From Cyclobacteriaceae bacterium (GTDB lineage Bacteria; Bacteroidota; Bacteroidia; Cytophagales; Cyclobacteriaceae), in NCBI GenBank assembly GCA_028281285.1, contig JANQKF010000029.1, positions 36,167 through 100,166 on the forward strand: a DNA stretch of 64,000 bases. The letters run 5' to 3'. Position 1 is the first letter of the stretch; every line of letters begins with the position of its first letter. Position numbers and translations under genes: made by a program. The notes beneath the pieces were generated by a model, which did not search any database, had not been told where the DNA came from, and was given only the letters and a program-made list of their open reading frames with translations. Positions 34,704 through 41,426 of this stretch are shown piece by piece.

Positions 34704-34730
34704 AAAGAAGCAGCCAACGGCTGCTTCTTT
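34704..34730. terminator. Rho-independent terminator after the PurF-family gene
   Basis: A perfect 12-bp stem AAAGAAGCAGCC (34704-34715) / GGCTGCTTCTTT (34719-34730) with an AAC loop. It begins three bases after the stop codon and lies 25 bases before the end of the convergent IscA-type gene, so it may serve both directions. Confidence 0.9.
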
Positions 34731-34755
34731 ATTTCAATATATATTGTTCAATATC

Positions 34756-35082
34756 CTAGACTGCAAAACTCTCCCCACATCCGCAGGTTCGAGAGGCATT
34801 CGGGTTGATGAACTGGAATCCCTTTCCATTCAGTCCATCCGAGAAGTCCAGAGTGGTTCCGAGCAGATATAAGAGGCTCTTACGATCAACCAAAATTTTG
34901 ATTCCTTTATCTTCAAAGACTTCATCTTTTTCTTTCACTTCAGGGTCAAAGTTCAAATCATACATCAAACCAGAGCAACCACCACCTTCAACCGAAACTC
35001 GGATGTTGTGATTGTCATCTTTTCCTTCTTGCTGTCTTAACTCGACAATCTTATTCTTGGCCGTATCAGTTACTGTTATCAT
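34756..35082 (-). CDS. HesB/IscA-family iron-sulfur cluster assembly protein
   Basis: The 108-residue protein has the three conserved cysteines of A-type carriers: GGGCSGLMY (one) and TCGCGESF (two) at the C-terminus. It is thought to carry Fe or Fe-S clusters to target proteins. It is cytosolic, of normal length, and overlaps the upstream gene of the same strand by one base (ATG within TGA). It lies near the complex I genes, which need many Fe-S clusters, but is transcribed in the opposite direction. Confidence 0.92.
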   Translation of the reverse strand: MITVTDTAKNKIVELRQQEGKDDNHNIRVSVEGGGCSGLMYDLNFDPEVKEKDEVFEDKGIKILVDRKSLLYLLGTTLDFSDGLNGKGFQFINPNASRTCGCGESFAV

Positions 35083-35498
35083 CAGGCTACTGGGTTTAAT
35101 ACTACACTAAATACTGTAATGGTATTGATGTCTCTACTGTAATAAAGTTTATCCAAAGCATCGTACATGTTGCTTGCCGTAAAATAGGAAGTATGTAACT
35201 CACTATCATCTTTGGCAATCCATTGGATGGTGTATGAATTATACTTGTCCCGGTAAGACTTCACATAATCCAACATCTTGCGCAGAGCATCCAACTTGTC
35301 AATCCCAATCTCAGAATGGAATAAGAATGATTGATTATGACGAGGGTTTATGGTAATCAAATCCAATTTCGTCTTTCCTTCAGTGGCTTGAAACTCAAAG
35401 CTCAGCTCACTGCCTTTAATACCTAAATGGCTCTCAATCTTCTTCTGAAGTTTGACACTTTCCACATGGACATCAGTACCCGAACCAGTCATATTCAT
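35082..35498 (-). CDS. Conserved-looking hypothetical protein upstream of the IscA-type gene
   Basis: The 138-residue soluble protein has no signal peptide, transmembrane segment or recognised motif. Its composition alternates strands and helices (for example KLDALRKMLDYVKSYRDKY). Its stop overlaps the start of the IscA-type gene, so the two are translationally coupled, which suggests a shared role in cluster assembly or stress; this is inference. The start ATG at 35496-35498 is the first in the frame. I do not recognise the family. Confidence 0.65.
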   Translation of the reverse strand: MNMTGSGTDVHVESVKLQKKIESHLGIKGSELSFEFQATEGKTKLDLITINPRHNQSFLFHSEIGIDKLDALRKMLDYVKSYRDKYNSYTIQWIAKDDSELHTSYFTASNMYDALDKLYYSRDINTITVFSVVLNPVA

Positions 35499-35621
35499 AA
35501 TTATTGAATTAACATTCTCTTCCTTAACTTGGAATTGGTTAATGAAACAATCAACAATGGCTGAAAGTTTCGTGTGAATGCAAAGATAATTATTCAGTAA
35601 GAATTATTCTAAATAGTCTAG

Positions 35622-36023
35622 ATGCAGAAAATTGAACATATCGGAATAGCCGTCAAGAGCCTGGAAACGTCCAATGAGGTATTCCAAAAGCTTTTTGGAG
35701 AGGCACATTACAAGGTTGAAGAGGTAGAATCAGAGGGAGTAAGCACCTCGTTCTTCCAGGTTGGACCCAACAAGATCGAGCTTTTAGAAGCTACGAACCC
35801 GGACAGCCCGATTTCAAAATTTATCGAAAAAAGGGGGGAGGGTATCCATCATATTGCCTTTGATGTGGTGGACATTGAAGCTGAAATGGAACGCCTACGC
35901 GGAGAAGGGTTTATACTTCTAAATGAAAAGCCTAAGAAGGGAGCTGACAATAAGCTGGTTTGCTTTGTCCATCCTAAATCATCAAATGGAGTACTGATAG
36001 AACTCTGCCAGGAGATCAGGTAA
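35622..36023 (+). CDS. mce: Methylmalonyl-CoA epimerase
   Basis: Interconverts the 2R and 2S forms of methylmalonyl-CoA in propionate metabolism. The 133-residue VOC protein has the usual metal ligands: His in IEHIGIAVKSLE, a Glu in KIELLEATNPDSPI, His in GIHHIAFDV and Glu in VLIELCQ. Length and motifs match the family well. It is separate from the other two VOC genes in the window, which are unlike it. It is probably monocistronic; thiL has its own promoter. Confidence 0.92.
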   Translation: MQKIEHIGIAVKSLETSNEVFQKLFGEAHYKVEEVESEGVSTSFFQVGPNKIELLEATNPDSPISKFIEKRGEGIHHIAFDVVDIEAEMERLRGEGFILLNEKPKKGADNKLVCFVHPKSSNGVLIELCQEIR

Positions 36024-36028
36024 GTCAA

Positions 36029-36076
36029 AACTTGCAACTTGAAGCTTGAAACTTGAAACTCACCTTTTTACATTTG
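36029..36076 (+). promoter_or_regulatory. thiL promoter beside a CTTG-AA repeat array
   Basis: TACATTTG at 36069-36076 matches the -7 consensus, and TTG at 36053-36055 or 36046-36048 can serve as the -33 element. The bases 36029-36060 are an array of short direct repeats (ACTTGCA, ACTTGAAG, CTTGAAA, CTTGAAA), which supplies several possible -33 sites. The -7 element ends 23 bases before the thiL start codon. Confidence 0.55.
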
Positions 36077-36099
36077 CACCGCTAACGGGATAGGGAGTA

Positions 36100-37131
36100 A
36101 TGGCAGAAGACAGAACAGAATTATCGGAACTAGGAGAATTTGGACTAATTGAACGGCTATCACAGGGCATAGTGGTTCAGAACGACACGTCAAAGATGGG
36201 AATCGGAGATGATGCAGCGGTAATCGATTCTGGTGATCATCTCACCTTACTTTCAACCGATATGTTGTTGGAAGGTGTTCATTTTGATTTATCCTATGTG
36301 CCGTTGCCCCACCTTGGTTATAAGTCTATTGCGGTGAATGTCTCAGACATCGCTGCCATGAATGGAACACCAAAGCAGGTCACTGTTTCCGTAGGGCTTA
36401 GCAATCGATTTTCTTTAGAGGCAATTGAAGCTTTGTACCAGGGAATCAATGCTGCAGCCAAGGATTTTAAAGTCGATGTAGTTGGTGGAGATACCACCTC
36501 ATCCAATTCTGGCCTGGTGATTTCAGTATCGGTATTGGGTACTGCTGAAAAGGAAAAAGAGGTCTATCGAAACGGAGCCAAAGCAAATGATATTATTTGT
36601 GCTACCGGTGATTTGGGTGCCGCTTTTGTGGGGCTCCAGGTGCTTGAAAGAGAAAAGCAGACATTTCTGGCCAATCCGGAGATGCAGCCACAGCTCGATA
36701 AATATCAATATATTGTACAAAGGCAATTGAAACCGATTGCTCGTATGGATATTATTCATGAGTTGGCATCCCTTGATGTTCAACCTACCTCAATGATTGA
36801 TATTTCCGATGGTCTGGCGTCTGAGCTTCTGCATTTAACTGGTCAATCTTCTTTGGGTGCTACCATTTATGAGGATAAACTGCCCATCGACAAACAAACC
36901 TACGATACCGCAGTGGAGTTTGGGTTGGACCCAATTACTTGTGTTTTAAACGGGGGAGAGGACTATGAGCTGCTCTTTACTATTGATCAGGAACATCATG
37001 CCAAGCTTGAGAAACATCCTGACATTCACTTCATCGGCCATATGCAATCAGCAGATAAAGGAGTGAACCTACTCACAAAGCAAGAAAACGTGGTGGCGAT
37101 CACTGCGCAAGGCTGGAATCATTTGAAATAA
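36100..37131 (+). CDS. thiL: Thiamine-monophosphate kinase
   Basis: Phosphorylates thiamine monophosphate to the diphosphate cofactor. The 343-residue protein belongs to the PurM/AIR-synthase-like family. Characteristic segments are GEFGLIERL near the N-terminus, GIGDDAAVID with metal-binding aspartates, STDMLLEGVHFDL, KSIAVNVSDIAAMNGTP, DVVGGDTTSS and GGEDYELLFT. The cytosolic enzyme has normal length. Its own promoter lies just upstream and a bidirectional hairpin follows. Confidence 0.95.
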   Translation: MAEDRTELSELGEFGLIERLSQGIVVQNDTSKMGIGDDAAVIDSGDHLTLLSTDMLLEGVHFDLSYVPLPHLGYKSIAVNVSDIAAMNGTPKQVTVSVGLSNRFSLEAIEALYQGINAAAKDFKVDVVGGDTTSSNSGLVISVSVLGTAEKEKEVYRNGAKANDIICATGDLGAAFVGLQVLEREKQTFLANPEMQPQLDKYQYIVQRQLKPIARMDIIHELASLDVQPTSMIDISDGLASELLHLTGQSSLGATIYEDKLPIDKQTYDTAVEFGLDPITCVLNGGEDYELLFTIDQEHHAKLEKHPDIHFIGHMQSADKGVNLLTKQENVVAITAQGWNHLK

Positions 37132-37134
37132 AGA

Positions 37135-37158
37135 AGGCCGGACACCAACACCCGGCCT
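37135..37158. terminator. Hairpin between thiL and the small minus-strand gene
   Basis: AGGCCGG (37135-37141) pairs with CCGGCCT (37152-37158). On the minus strand the hairpin is followed by TTCTTTATTTC, a fair terminator for the gene at 37171; on the plus strand it is followed by a C-run, so termination of thiL is less sure. Confidence 0.6.
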
Positions 37159-37170
37159 CCCCCCCATACA

Positions 37171-37446
37171 CTACACCTCCCTCAGCTCGTTGTAGCAGGC
37201 TTGTGCCATTGTACTAAGGGCCATATCGTTCCAAAAATGGCACTCATCTGCTCGGTTCATGTATGAGGTATAAATGTTTAGCCAATCATCGGAAGGAGAT
37301 TTGGAAGAAATCATCAGCCTCGCAACGATGCTGACAATGTCCAGAGCATGATCATGTGATAGTTTCAATGGCTTCAAAGCGATTGTCATTTGGTGAAATT
37401 TCAGGTCCTCTACTAGCAATTTGATGATCAATTCTTCCTTCTTCAT
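37171..37446 (-). CDS. Small protein of unknown function
   Basis: A 91-residue, helix-rich, soluble protein with no known motif (C-terminal segment DMALSTMAQACYNELREV). It is supported by its own downstream terminator hairpin and by a fitting ATG at 37444-37446. Its upstream region is shared with the divergent XRE regulator gene and holds several palindromic operator-like sites, so it may be under the same control. No family was recognised. Confidence 0.55.
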   Translation of the reverse strand: MKKEELIIKLLVEDLKFHQMTIALKPLKLSHDHALDIVSIVARLMISSKSPSDDWLNIYTSYMNRADECHFWNDMALSTMAQACYNELREV

Positions 37447-37581
37447 ACATTTGAATGACTTGAATTTTGATATAAAAATATATCAAAATATAATATTATA
37501 CAATATAAATATCTATTGTGATTCACTATAGAAATCACAGATATTATTCCCTCAAAAGAATGTTTAGATAATTTGAAGTTC

Positions 37582-37760
37582 TCTCAATTGAGAAAACTAT
37601 TGTTGAATCAAACCCAATGTTGGCTTGAATTTGATCATGTGGTTATTTTTATGCAGATTTATCCTTAGCAATGATAAATTTGCTCTTTCTTCAAAAATAA
37701 AGATATACTCATTTGAGTAAAAATACAATCAAATGAGAAAATAAGTTACTCATATGAGTA
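37582..37760. promoter_or_regulatory. Set of palindromic operators with core CTCA-nn-TGAG
   Basis: Three perfect or near-perfect palindromes share a core: TCTCAATTGAGA (37582-37593), TACTCATTTGAGTA (37706-37719) and TACTCATATGAGTA (37747-37760). A fourth half-conserved site, ATCAAATGAG, lies at 37728-37737. The last palindrome covers the start codon of the XRE gene at 37754. This is the pattern of autoregulatory repressor sites. The 307-base gap between the genes at 37446 and 37754 holds nothing else that looks coding. Confidence 0.65.
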
Positions 37761-38098
37761 TTAATGATCGAATAGCTGAACTGATTGAAGAATTAAAAGA
37801 AAATGAAAACTCCTTTTCCAAGCGTCTTGGGGTATCTTCTTCTGCCATATTCAACATTGTAAACCCGAAAGGGCGGAGGAGCTATCCTAGTGGTGTTGTT
37901 TTGGATAAAATATTATCAATTGAGGAAGAAGGGAGTCAGGTATCTGCAGAGTGGTTAATGCGCGGTACCGGATCAATCTTCATGGGAAATGATGAAAAAG
38001 ATTCAGAACCTAATGTCTATTCGAAGATTGAAGATTTGGCTAGTAAATTTTCAAAATTGGAGGAAGAATTCGAACAATTAAAAAGAAGGTCGTCCTGA
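37754..38098 (+). CDS. XRE-family helix-turn-helix regulator with C-terminal coiled coil
   Basis: The 114-residue protein has an N-terminal helix-turn-helix (FSKRLGVSSSAIFNIVNPKG) like those of phage and chromosomal XRE repressors, a middle segment SAEWLMRGTGSIF common in such Bacteroidota repressors, and a C-terminal heptad helix (FSKLEEEFEQLKR) likely for dimerisation. It lacks the S24 peptidase domain of LexA/CI-type repressors. Its start codon is inside a palindrome, so it probably represses itself. The next regulator gene starts two bases after its stop codon. Confidence 0.85.
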   Translation: MSINDRIAELIEELKENENSFSKRLGVSSSAIFNIVNPKGRRSYPSGVVLDKILSIEEEGSQVSAEWLMRGTGSIFMGNDEKDSEPNVYSKIEDLASKFSKLEEEFEQLKRRSS

Positions 38099-38099
38099 T

Positions 38100-38327
38100 A
38101 TGAAGAGAGTCACGAAATTTAATCGAATTAAAGTCTTGCTCAAGAGGCAGGGTCGAACCCAGGCCTGGTTGGCAGAAGAAATTGGTAAAAGCTATGTGGT
38201 TACCACCAACTACGTGAACAATAAACATCAACCTAGCATACCTGTACTTTATAAAATTGCCGAGGCTATGGATGTGGATGTTAGGGAATTACTCCATTCT
38301 TCGAAAAAGAAAGAAGAAAACTCGTAG
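38100..38327 (+). CDS. Small XRE-family helix-turn-helix protein
   Basis: The 75-residue protein is almost only a helix-turn-helix domain: RIKVLLKRQGRTQAWLAEEIG, YVVTTNYVNNKHQPSIPVLYKIAEAMDVDVRELL (read as YVVTTNYVNNK and PSIPVLYKIAEAMDVDVREL). It follows the other XRE gene after one base, so the two form a regulator pair. It may bind the same or neighbouring operators. No toxin partner is seen, although the layout resembles antitoxin genes. Confidence 0.85.
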   Translation: MKRVTKFNRIKVLLKRQGRTQAWLAEEIGKSYVVTTNYVNNKHQPSIPVLYKIAEAMDVDVRELLHSSKKKEENS

Positions 38328-38350
38328 ATTTGCATCGAAATTTTTTTGAT

Positions 38351-38830
38351 ATGAAGAAGACGATAGCATTGGTATTGTGCGTTTTTGCTTTCTCTTGCGG
38401 ACAAGGTGCGAAGGAGAAGCTGGTAGGAAATTATGGAGAACTCATCTCCACTTCAGGGGCGATTTCTACAACCGATATGATTGCTAAACTTGGTGAGCAG
38501 GATTCAATGCTTGTCAAAGTAAAATCAGAGATTGTGACCACCTGTTCAATGAAAGGTTGTTGGATGAACCTGGTGTTGGCTGATGGGGAAGAAATGCGAG
38601 TTACATTTAAAGATTATGGCTTTTTTGTTCCCAAAGAAGGAATGACCGGTAATATTGCTGTGATCGAAGGTACCGTTAAGCGAGAGCTGACTGATGTAGA
38701 GACCTTGCGTCATTTTGCTGAGGATGCAGGTAAGTCAGAAATGGAAATTGCCGGAATCACTGAAGCTAAGGAAGAACTGACTTTCGTTGCTACAGGAGTG
38801 GTTATACTTGAAGCCGAGGGAGAGGAGTAG
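38351..38830 (+). CDS. DUF4920 lipoprotein
   Basis: The 159-residue protein has a lipoprotein signal (MKKTIALVLCVFAFSC, acylated Cys16) and the DUF4920 domain, which resembles an OB-fold and includes TTCSMKGCWMNLVLADGEEM with two conserved cysteines. It is likely anchored in the periplasm, and the paired cysteines suggest metal or redox involvement; this is inference. An upstream in-frame ATG at 38330 adds seven residues before the signal and is less likely. It is close to the XRE pair but may have a separate promoter. Confidence 0.83.
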   Translation: MKKTIALVLCVFAFSCGQGAKEKLVGNYGELISTSGAISTTDMIAKLGEQDSMLVKVKSEIVTTCSMKGCWMNLVLADGEEMRVTFKDYGFFVPKEGMTGNIAVIEGTVKRELTDVETLRHFAEDAGKSEMEIAGITEAKEELTFVATGVVILEAEGEE

Positions 38831-38831
38831 A

Positions 38832-39632
38832 TTACTTCTTTTCAATCAGTTCACAGATGTTTCCAAAAGGATCTTTGAAAGCGGCCCAATCGGCCGCTTC
38901 TTTTATGAACTTCAACTTCCTGGCCTTTGAGTTCGCAACGGCCTTGTTTAAATCTCGTGTAGAAAAAAGCAAATTGATCTCACTGTCCTTGGTAAATTCC
39001 CGATCATGATGGCTCAGATCTGGCTTATAATGAAGCATAAAGGCAAAGCTGTTATCTGAATGTTTTAAGGGTAAAGCTTGAGGTAGATAGTCTCGCGACC
39101 ATTCCAGAAAGCCAAGCTTCCCTATGTAGAAATCCATAGCTTCCTCCATATTACCGGAAGTAATTCCTGTATTGTAAATCTTGAATCCTTCGAACAGGGG
39201 GACGTCTCTGACCTGGACTTCCATTAGGCTAAGAAGGTTGCCAAAAGGATCCCTGAAGGGGATAGAAATCCCGACACCGTTTCGTTGGAGCTGATCTTCA
39301 ATTAAATGAACACCGGAAGCCCTCAGTTGATCAATTTTGGGAAGAAGCTTGTACACCTGTAGTGTCAATCCGGTACGAGCATGCCTTTTGTACTCGGTAG
39401 TGTTCTCCCTGACTGATTTGGCAAGCAGAATGGGCCAGGTTCCTGTTTCCAGCTTCGCTGTATTATCAGAGGTAAGCTTGAATTCGAAACCCAGAATATC
39501 GGAGTAAAACTTTTTGGCTGTGTCCAAGTCGGTCACCCAAATTCGCAATCCTTCAAATCGAAGTTCCGGGCTTTGTGAAATTGCTGAATGACTAAAAAGA
39601 CCAACGGATATTAGTAAGAGAATGCTCCTCAT
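38832..39632 (-). CDS. Exported two-domain VOC (glyoxalase-like) protein
   Basis: The 266-residue protein has a signal peptide (MRSILLLISVGLFSHSAIS, then Q) and two VOC domains. The first is about residues 27-130 (GLRIWVTDLDTAKKFYSDILGF and IPFRDPFGNLLSL). The second is about 145-264 (GNMEEAMDFYIGKLGF and AAFKDPFGNICELIE). Export of a VOC protein is not common and suggests ligand binding in the periplasm. It overlaps the DUF6265 gene by four bases and belongs to the ECF sigma operon. The ligand is unknown. Confidence 0.82.
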   Translation of the reverse strand: MRSILLLISVGLFSHSAISQSPELRFEGLRIWVTDLDTAKKFYSDILGFEFKLTSDNTAKLETGTWPILLAKSVRENTTEYKRHARTGLTLQVYKLLPKIDQLRASGVHLIEDQLQRNGVGISIPFRDPFGNLLSLMEVQVRDVPLFEGFKIYNTGITSGNMEEAMDFYIGKLGFLEWSRDYLPQALPLKHSDNSFAFMLHYKPDLSHHDREFTKDSEINLLFSTRDLNKAVANSKARKLKFIKEAADWAAFKDPFGNICELIEKK

Positions 39633-40126
39633 TTGATTAAGGAAGAAGCTCTTTTCATATGAAATACCTCGGTTTCAATTTTGCCACTCCTATTAAGCCT
39701 CAGGGAAATTTCCATTTCGGTATCGGACTTCCTCTCGAATACCAATCCCTTGAATGTCAATTTGTCTGGTGTTGCTTCAACAAAGGCGAATGAGACGAAC
39801 TTCTCTTTGGTCTCCCAGCCGGTCATATCCGGGTTGAAGTGTTTGAGTCTCATTCCCTCTTTGTCCAGAGTCAGAAACTCATAGAAGACTAGCTTTCCAT
39901 CCGCTCCATGGTGACGGTACATTCCCATCATGACACCATTTTCAGGCATGGTCCATACCTCTTCGGAAGTACCCCCAAAGCCATCACCTGTCCAATGACC
40001 TGCCAACCACGTGTAATTGTTGATGTCGAATTCGTTGGGTACAGTGCTGGTTTTGGCCAGGCTGGTTTGAAGTAATACTGCTGCCGCAACCACTCCAATC
40101 GCAATAATTATAGATCTTCTTTTCAT
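39629..40126 (-). CDS. DUF6265-like exported protein
   Basis: The 165-residue protein has an N-terminal signal or anchor (IIIAIGVVAAAVLLQTSLA) and a lipocalin-like beta pattern with the typical start TWLAGHWTGDGFGGTSEEVWTMPENGVMMGMYRH (read as WLAGHWTGDGFGG and EEVWTMPENGVMMG). These match the DUF6265 family, whose function is not known. It overlaps the VOC gene downstream and starts four bases after the anti-sigma gene, so it is part of the ECF-controlled operon. It probably binds a hydrophobic ligand; this is inference from fold. Confidence 0.78.
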   Translation of the reverse strand: MKRRSIIIAIGVVAAAVLLQTSLAKTSTVPNEFDINNYTWLAGHWTGDGFGGTSEEVWTMPENGVMMGMYRHHGADGKLVFYEFLTLDKEGMRLKHFNPDMTGWETKEKFVSFAFVEATPDKLTFKGLVFERKSDTEMEISLRLNRSGKIETEVFHMKRASSLIK

Positions 40127-40130
40127 AGCA

Positions 40131-40709
40131 TTATCTGACTACATAAGGTTTCAATTCGATTGTTCCCCCATACTTCACGTGTGGGTTTTTTCGAGCTATT
40201 TCCAAGGCTTCCTCACGACTTTCGGCTTCAACAATGAAATAGCCGGATGTACGTTCGGTTGCTTCTTCTCCAAAATGAGTTTCAGAGGAGGCCTTTACCA
40301 TCACCGCTTCGTTGTCCAATTCATGACCGGTAATTTTGATTCCACGATCAATAATGTCCTGCATCCAATTACCGTATTCCTCAAACATGGCCATGGGGTC
40401 CCCTGGTCTGAAACTTTCGTCTTCGTGCAAAATGAGCATATAAGCGAGGTTTGGGTCGATATCTGAATTTTCGATGGACTGTTTTCCCCAATAAGATCCA
40501 GCAAAGAAAATTAGTACCGAAGCTGCCACTGAAGCGGTCCATTTTAAATAAATATTCATAGTCTTTTGTTTTTCGATTAAACCTTGGTTTTTCAATTCGT
40601 TAATTACCCTTGCTTCCAATGAGGCAGGAGGTAATTTAAAATTTGACAATTCATCAAATGCCGCCCGTTCTTCAGGTGTCAATTCCTCGTGATTCATCTT
40701 ACTCTTCAT
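40131..40709 (-). CDS. Membrane anti-sigma protein fused to a YCII (DGPF-like) domain
   Basis: The 192-residue protein has an N-terminal cytosolic region (HEELTPEERAAFDELSNFKLPPA) like zinc-free anti-sigma factors, one transmembrane segment (about residues 57-73, YLKWTASVAASVLIFFAGSYW), and a C-terminal domain of about 100 residues with the YCII/DGPF pattern (AYMLILHEDESF, YGNWMQDIIDRGIKITGHEL, GYFIVEAESREEALEIARKNPH). In other bacteria YCII proteins are encoded beside certain ECF factors; here the domain is fused to the anti-sigma and would lie in the periplasm as a sensor. It overlaps the sigma gene by 11 bases; a second ATG (40695-40697) would remove the overlap. Confidence 0.8.
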   Translation of the reverse strand: MKSKMNHEELTPEERAAFDELSNFKLPPASLEARVINELKNQGLIEKQKTMNIYLKWTASVAASVLIFFAGSYWGKQSIENSDIDPNLAYMLILHEDESFRPGDPMAMFEEYGNWMQDIIDRGIKITGHELDNEAVMVKASSETHFGEEATERTSGYFIVEAESREEALEIARKNPHVKYGGTIELKPYVVR

Positions 40710-41226
40710 TTGAATTATCGGTCAACCAATTACGGAGTGCTTTTCTGGCCTGGAAAAGCTGACTCTTACTTGTACCTTCTTCAATACCCAGGATTGCGCC
40801 AATTTCCTTGTGTTGGTATCCTTCGATATCATGAAGTATGATCACCCTTCTATACCCTATAGGTAATTGGATGAGCCCTTGTTCAATATCGTATCCTGAA
40901 ACAGTACCTGACTTTGAAATCATCGTGTCTTCGCGTACTTGTTCAGTTTCTTTTTTTTTCTGTTCCTTGTGAATCTGTTCACGATTGACATTAATCAGTA
41001 TACCGATCAACCATGTTTTGAGGGTCGACTTCCATTCAAATGATTCAAGGCGTCTTACTGCGGTGATCCAGGTAGACTGGATTAAATCCTGTGCCATTAC
41101 CTCATCATAGCCTGTCAATCGCAACGCCATTTGATACAGATGTGGTGTTTTATCCCGGTATAGTGATTGAAATGATCGCTCACTGCGGGTTTTTAAAAAA
41201 TTATTTACCAATATCTGATCGCTCAA
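40699..41226 (-). CDS. ECF RNA polymerase sigma factor
   Basis: The 175-residue protein has sigma region 2 (LYQMALRLTGYDEVMAQDLIQSTWITAVRRL, read as LTGYDEVMAQDLIQ) and region 4 (LPIGYRRVIILHDIEGYQHKEIG and GIEEGTSKSQLFQARKALR). It directs transcription of a small regulon and is held by the anti-sigma protein encoded next. The operon order is sigma, anti-sigma/YCII, DUF6265, VOC. It starts about 200 bases from the divergent protease gene; no well-defined promoter was identified in that gap. Confidence 0.9.
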   Translation of the reverse strand: MSDQILVNNFLKTRSERSFQSLYRDKTPHLYQMALRLTGYDEVMAQDLIQSTWITAVRRLESFEWKSTLKTWLIGILINVNREQIHKEQKKKETEQVREDTMISKSGTVSGYDIEQGLIQLPIGYRRVIILHDIEGYQHKEIGAILGIEEGTSKSQLFQARKALRNWLTDNSNEE

Positions 41227-41426
41227 AATTCCTGCGTTTGATAATGAGTGGTTTCAAAATCCAAAAGGGTTGTATGACTCGAAAATTTTTTAAGTCCTAT
41301 TCCCTTTTTGCAAACTAAGGAATTAAACCGACTGGAGGCTTTGCGAAGATTTGACTTACCGCTGGTATGAATTGAACCTTTTCATGATATGATTTTACTT
41401 AGTTTAGGGCAAGAATGACCTACATT

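Noticed and set aside
37754..38327. XRE pair as part of a prophage or toxin-antitoxin system
   Set aside because: No integrase, capsid, tail, or toxin-like gene is adjacent; the neighbours are ordinary chromosomal genes.
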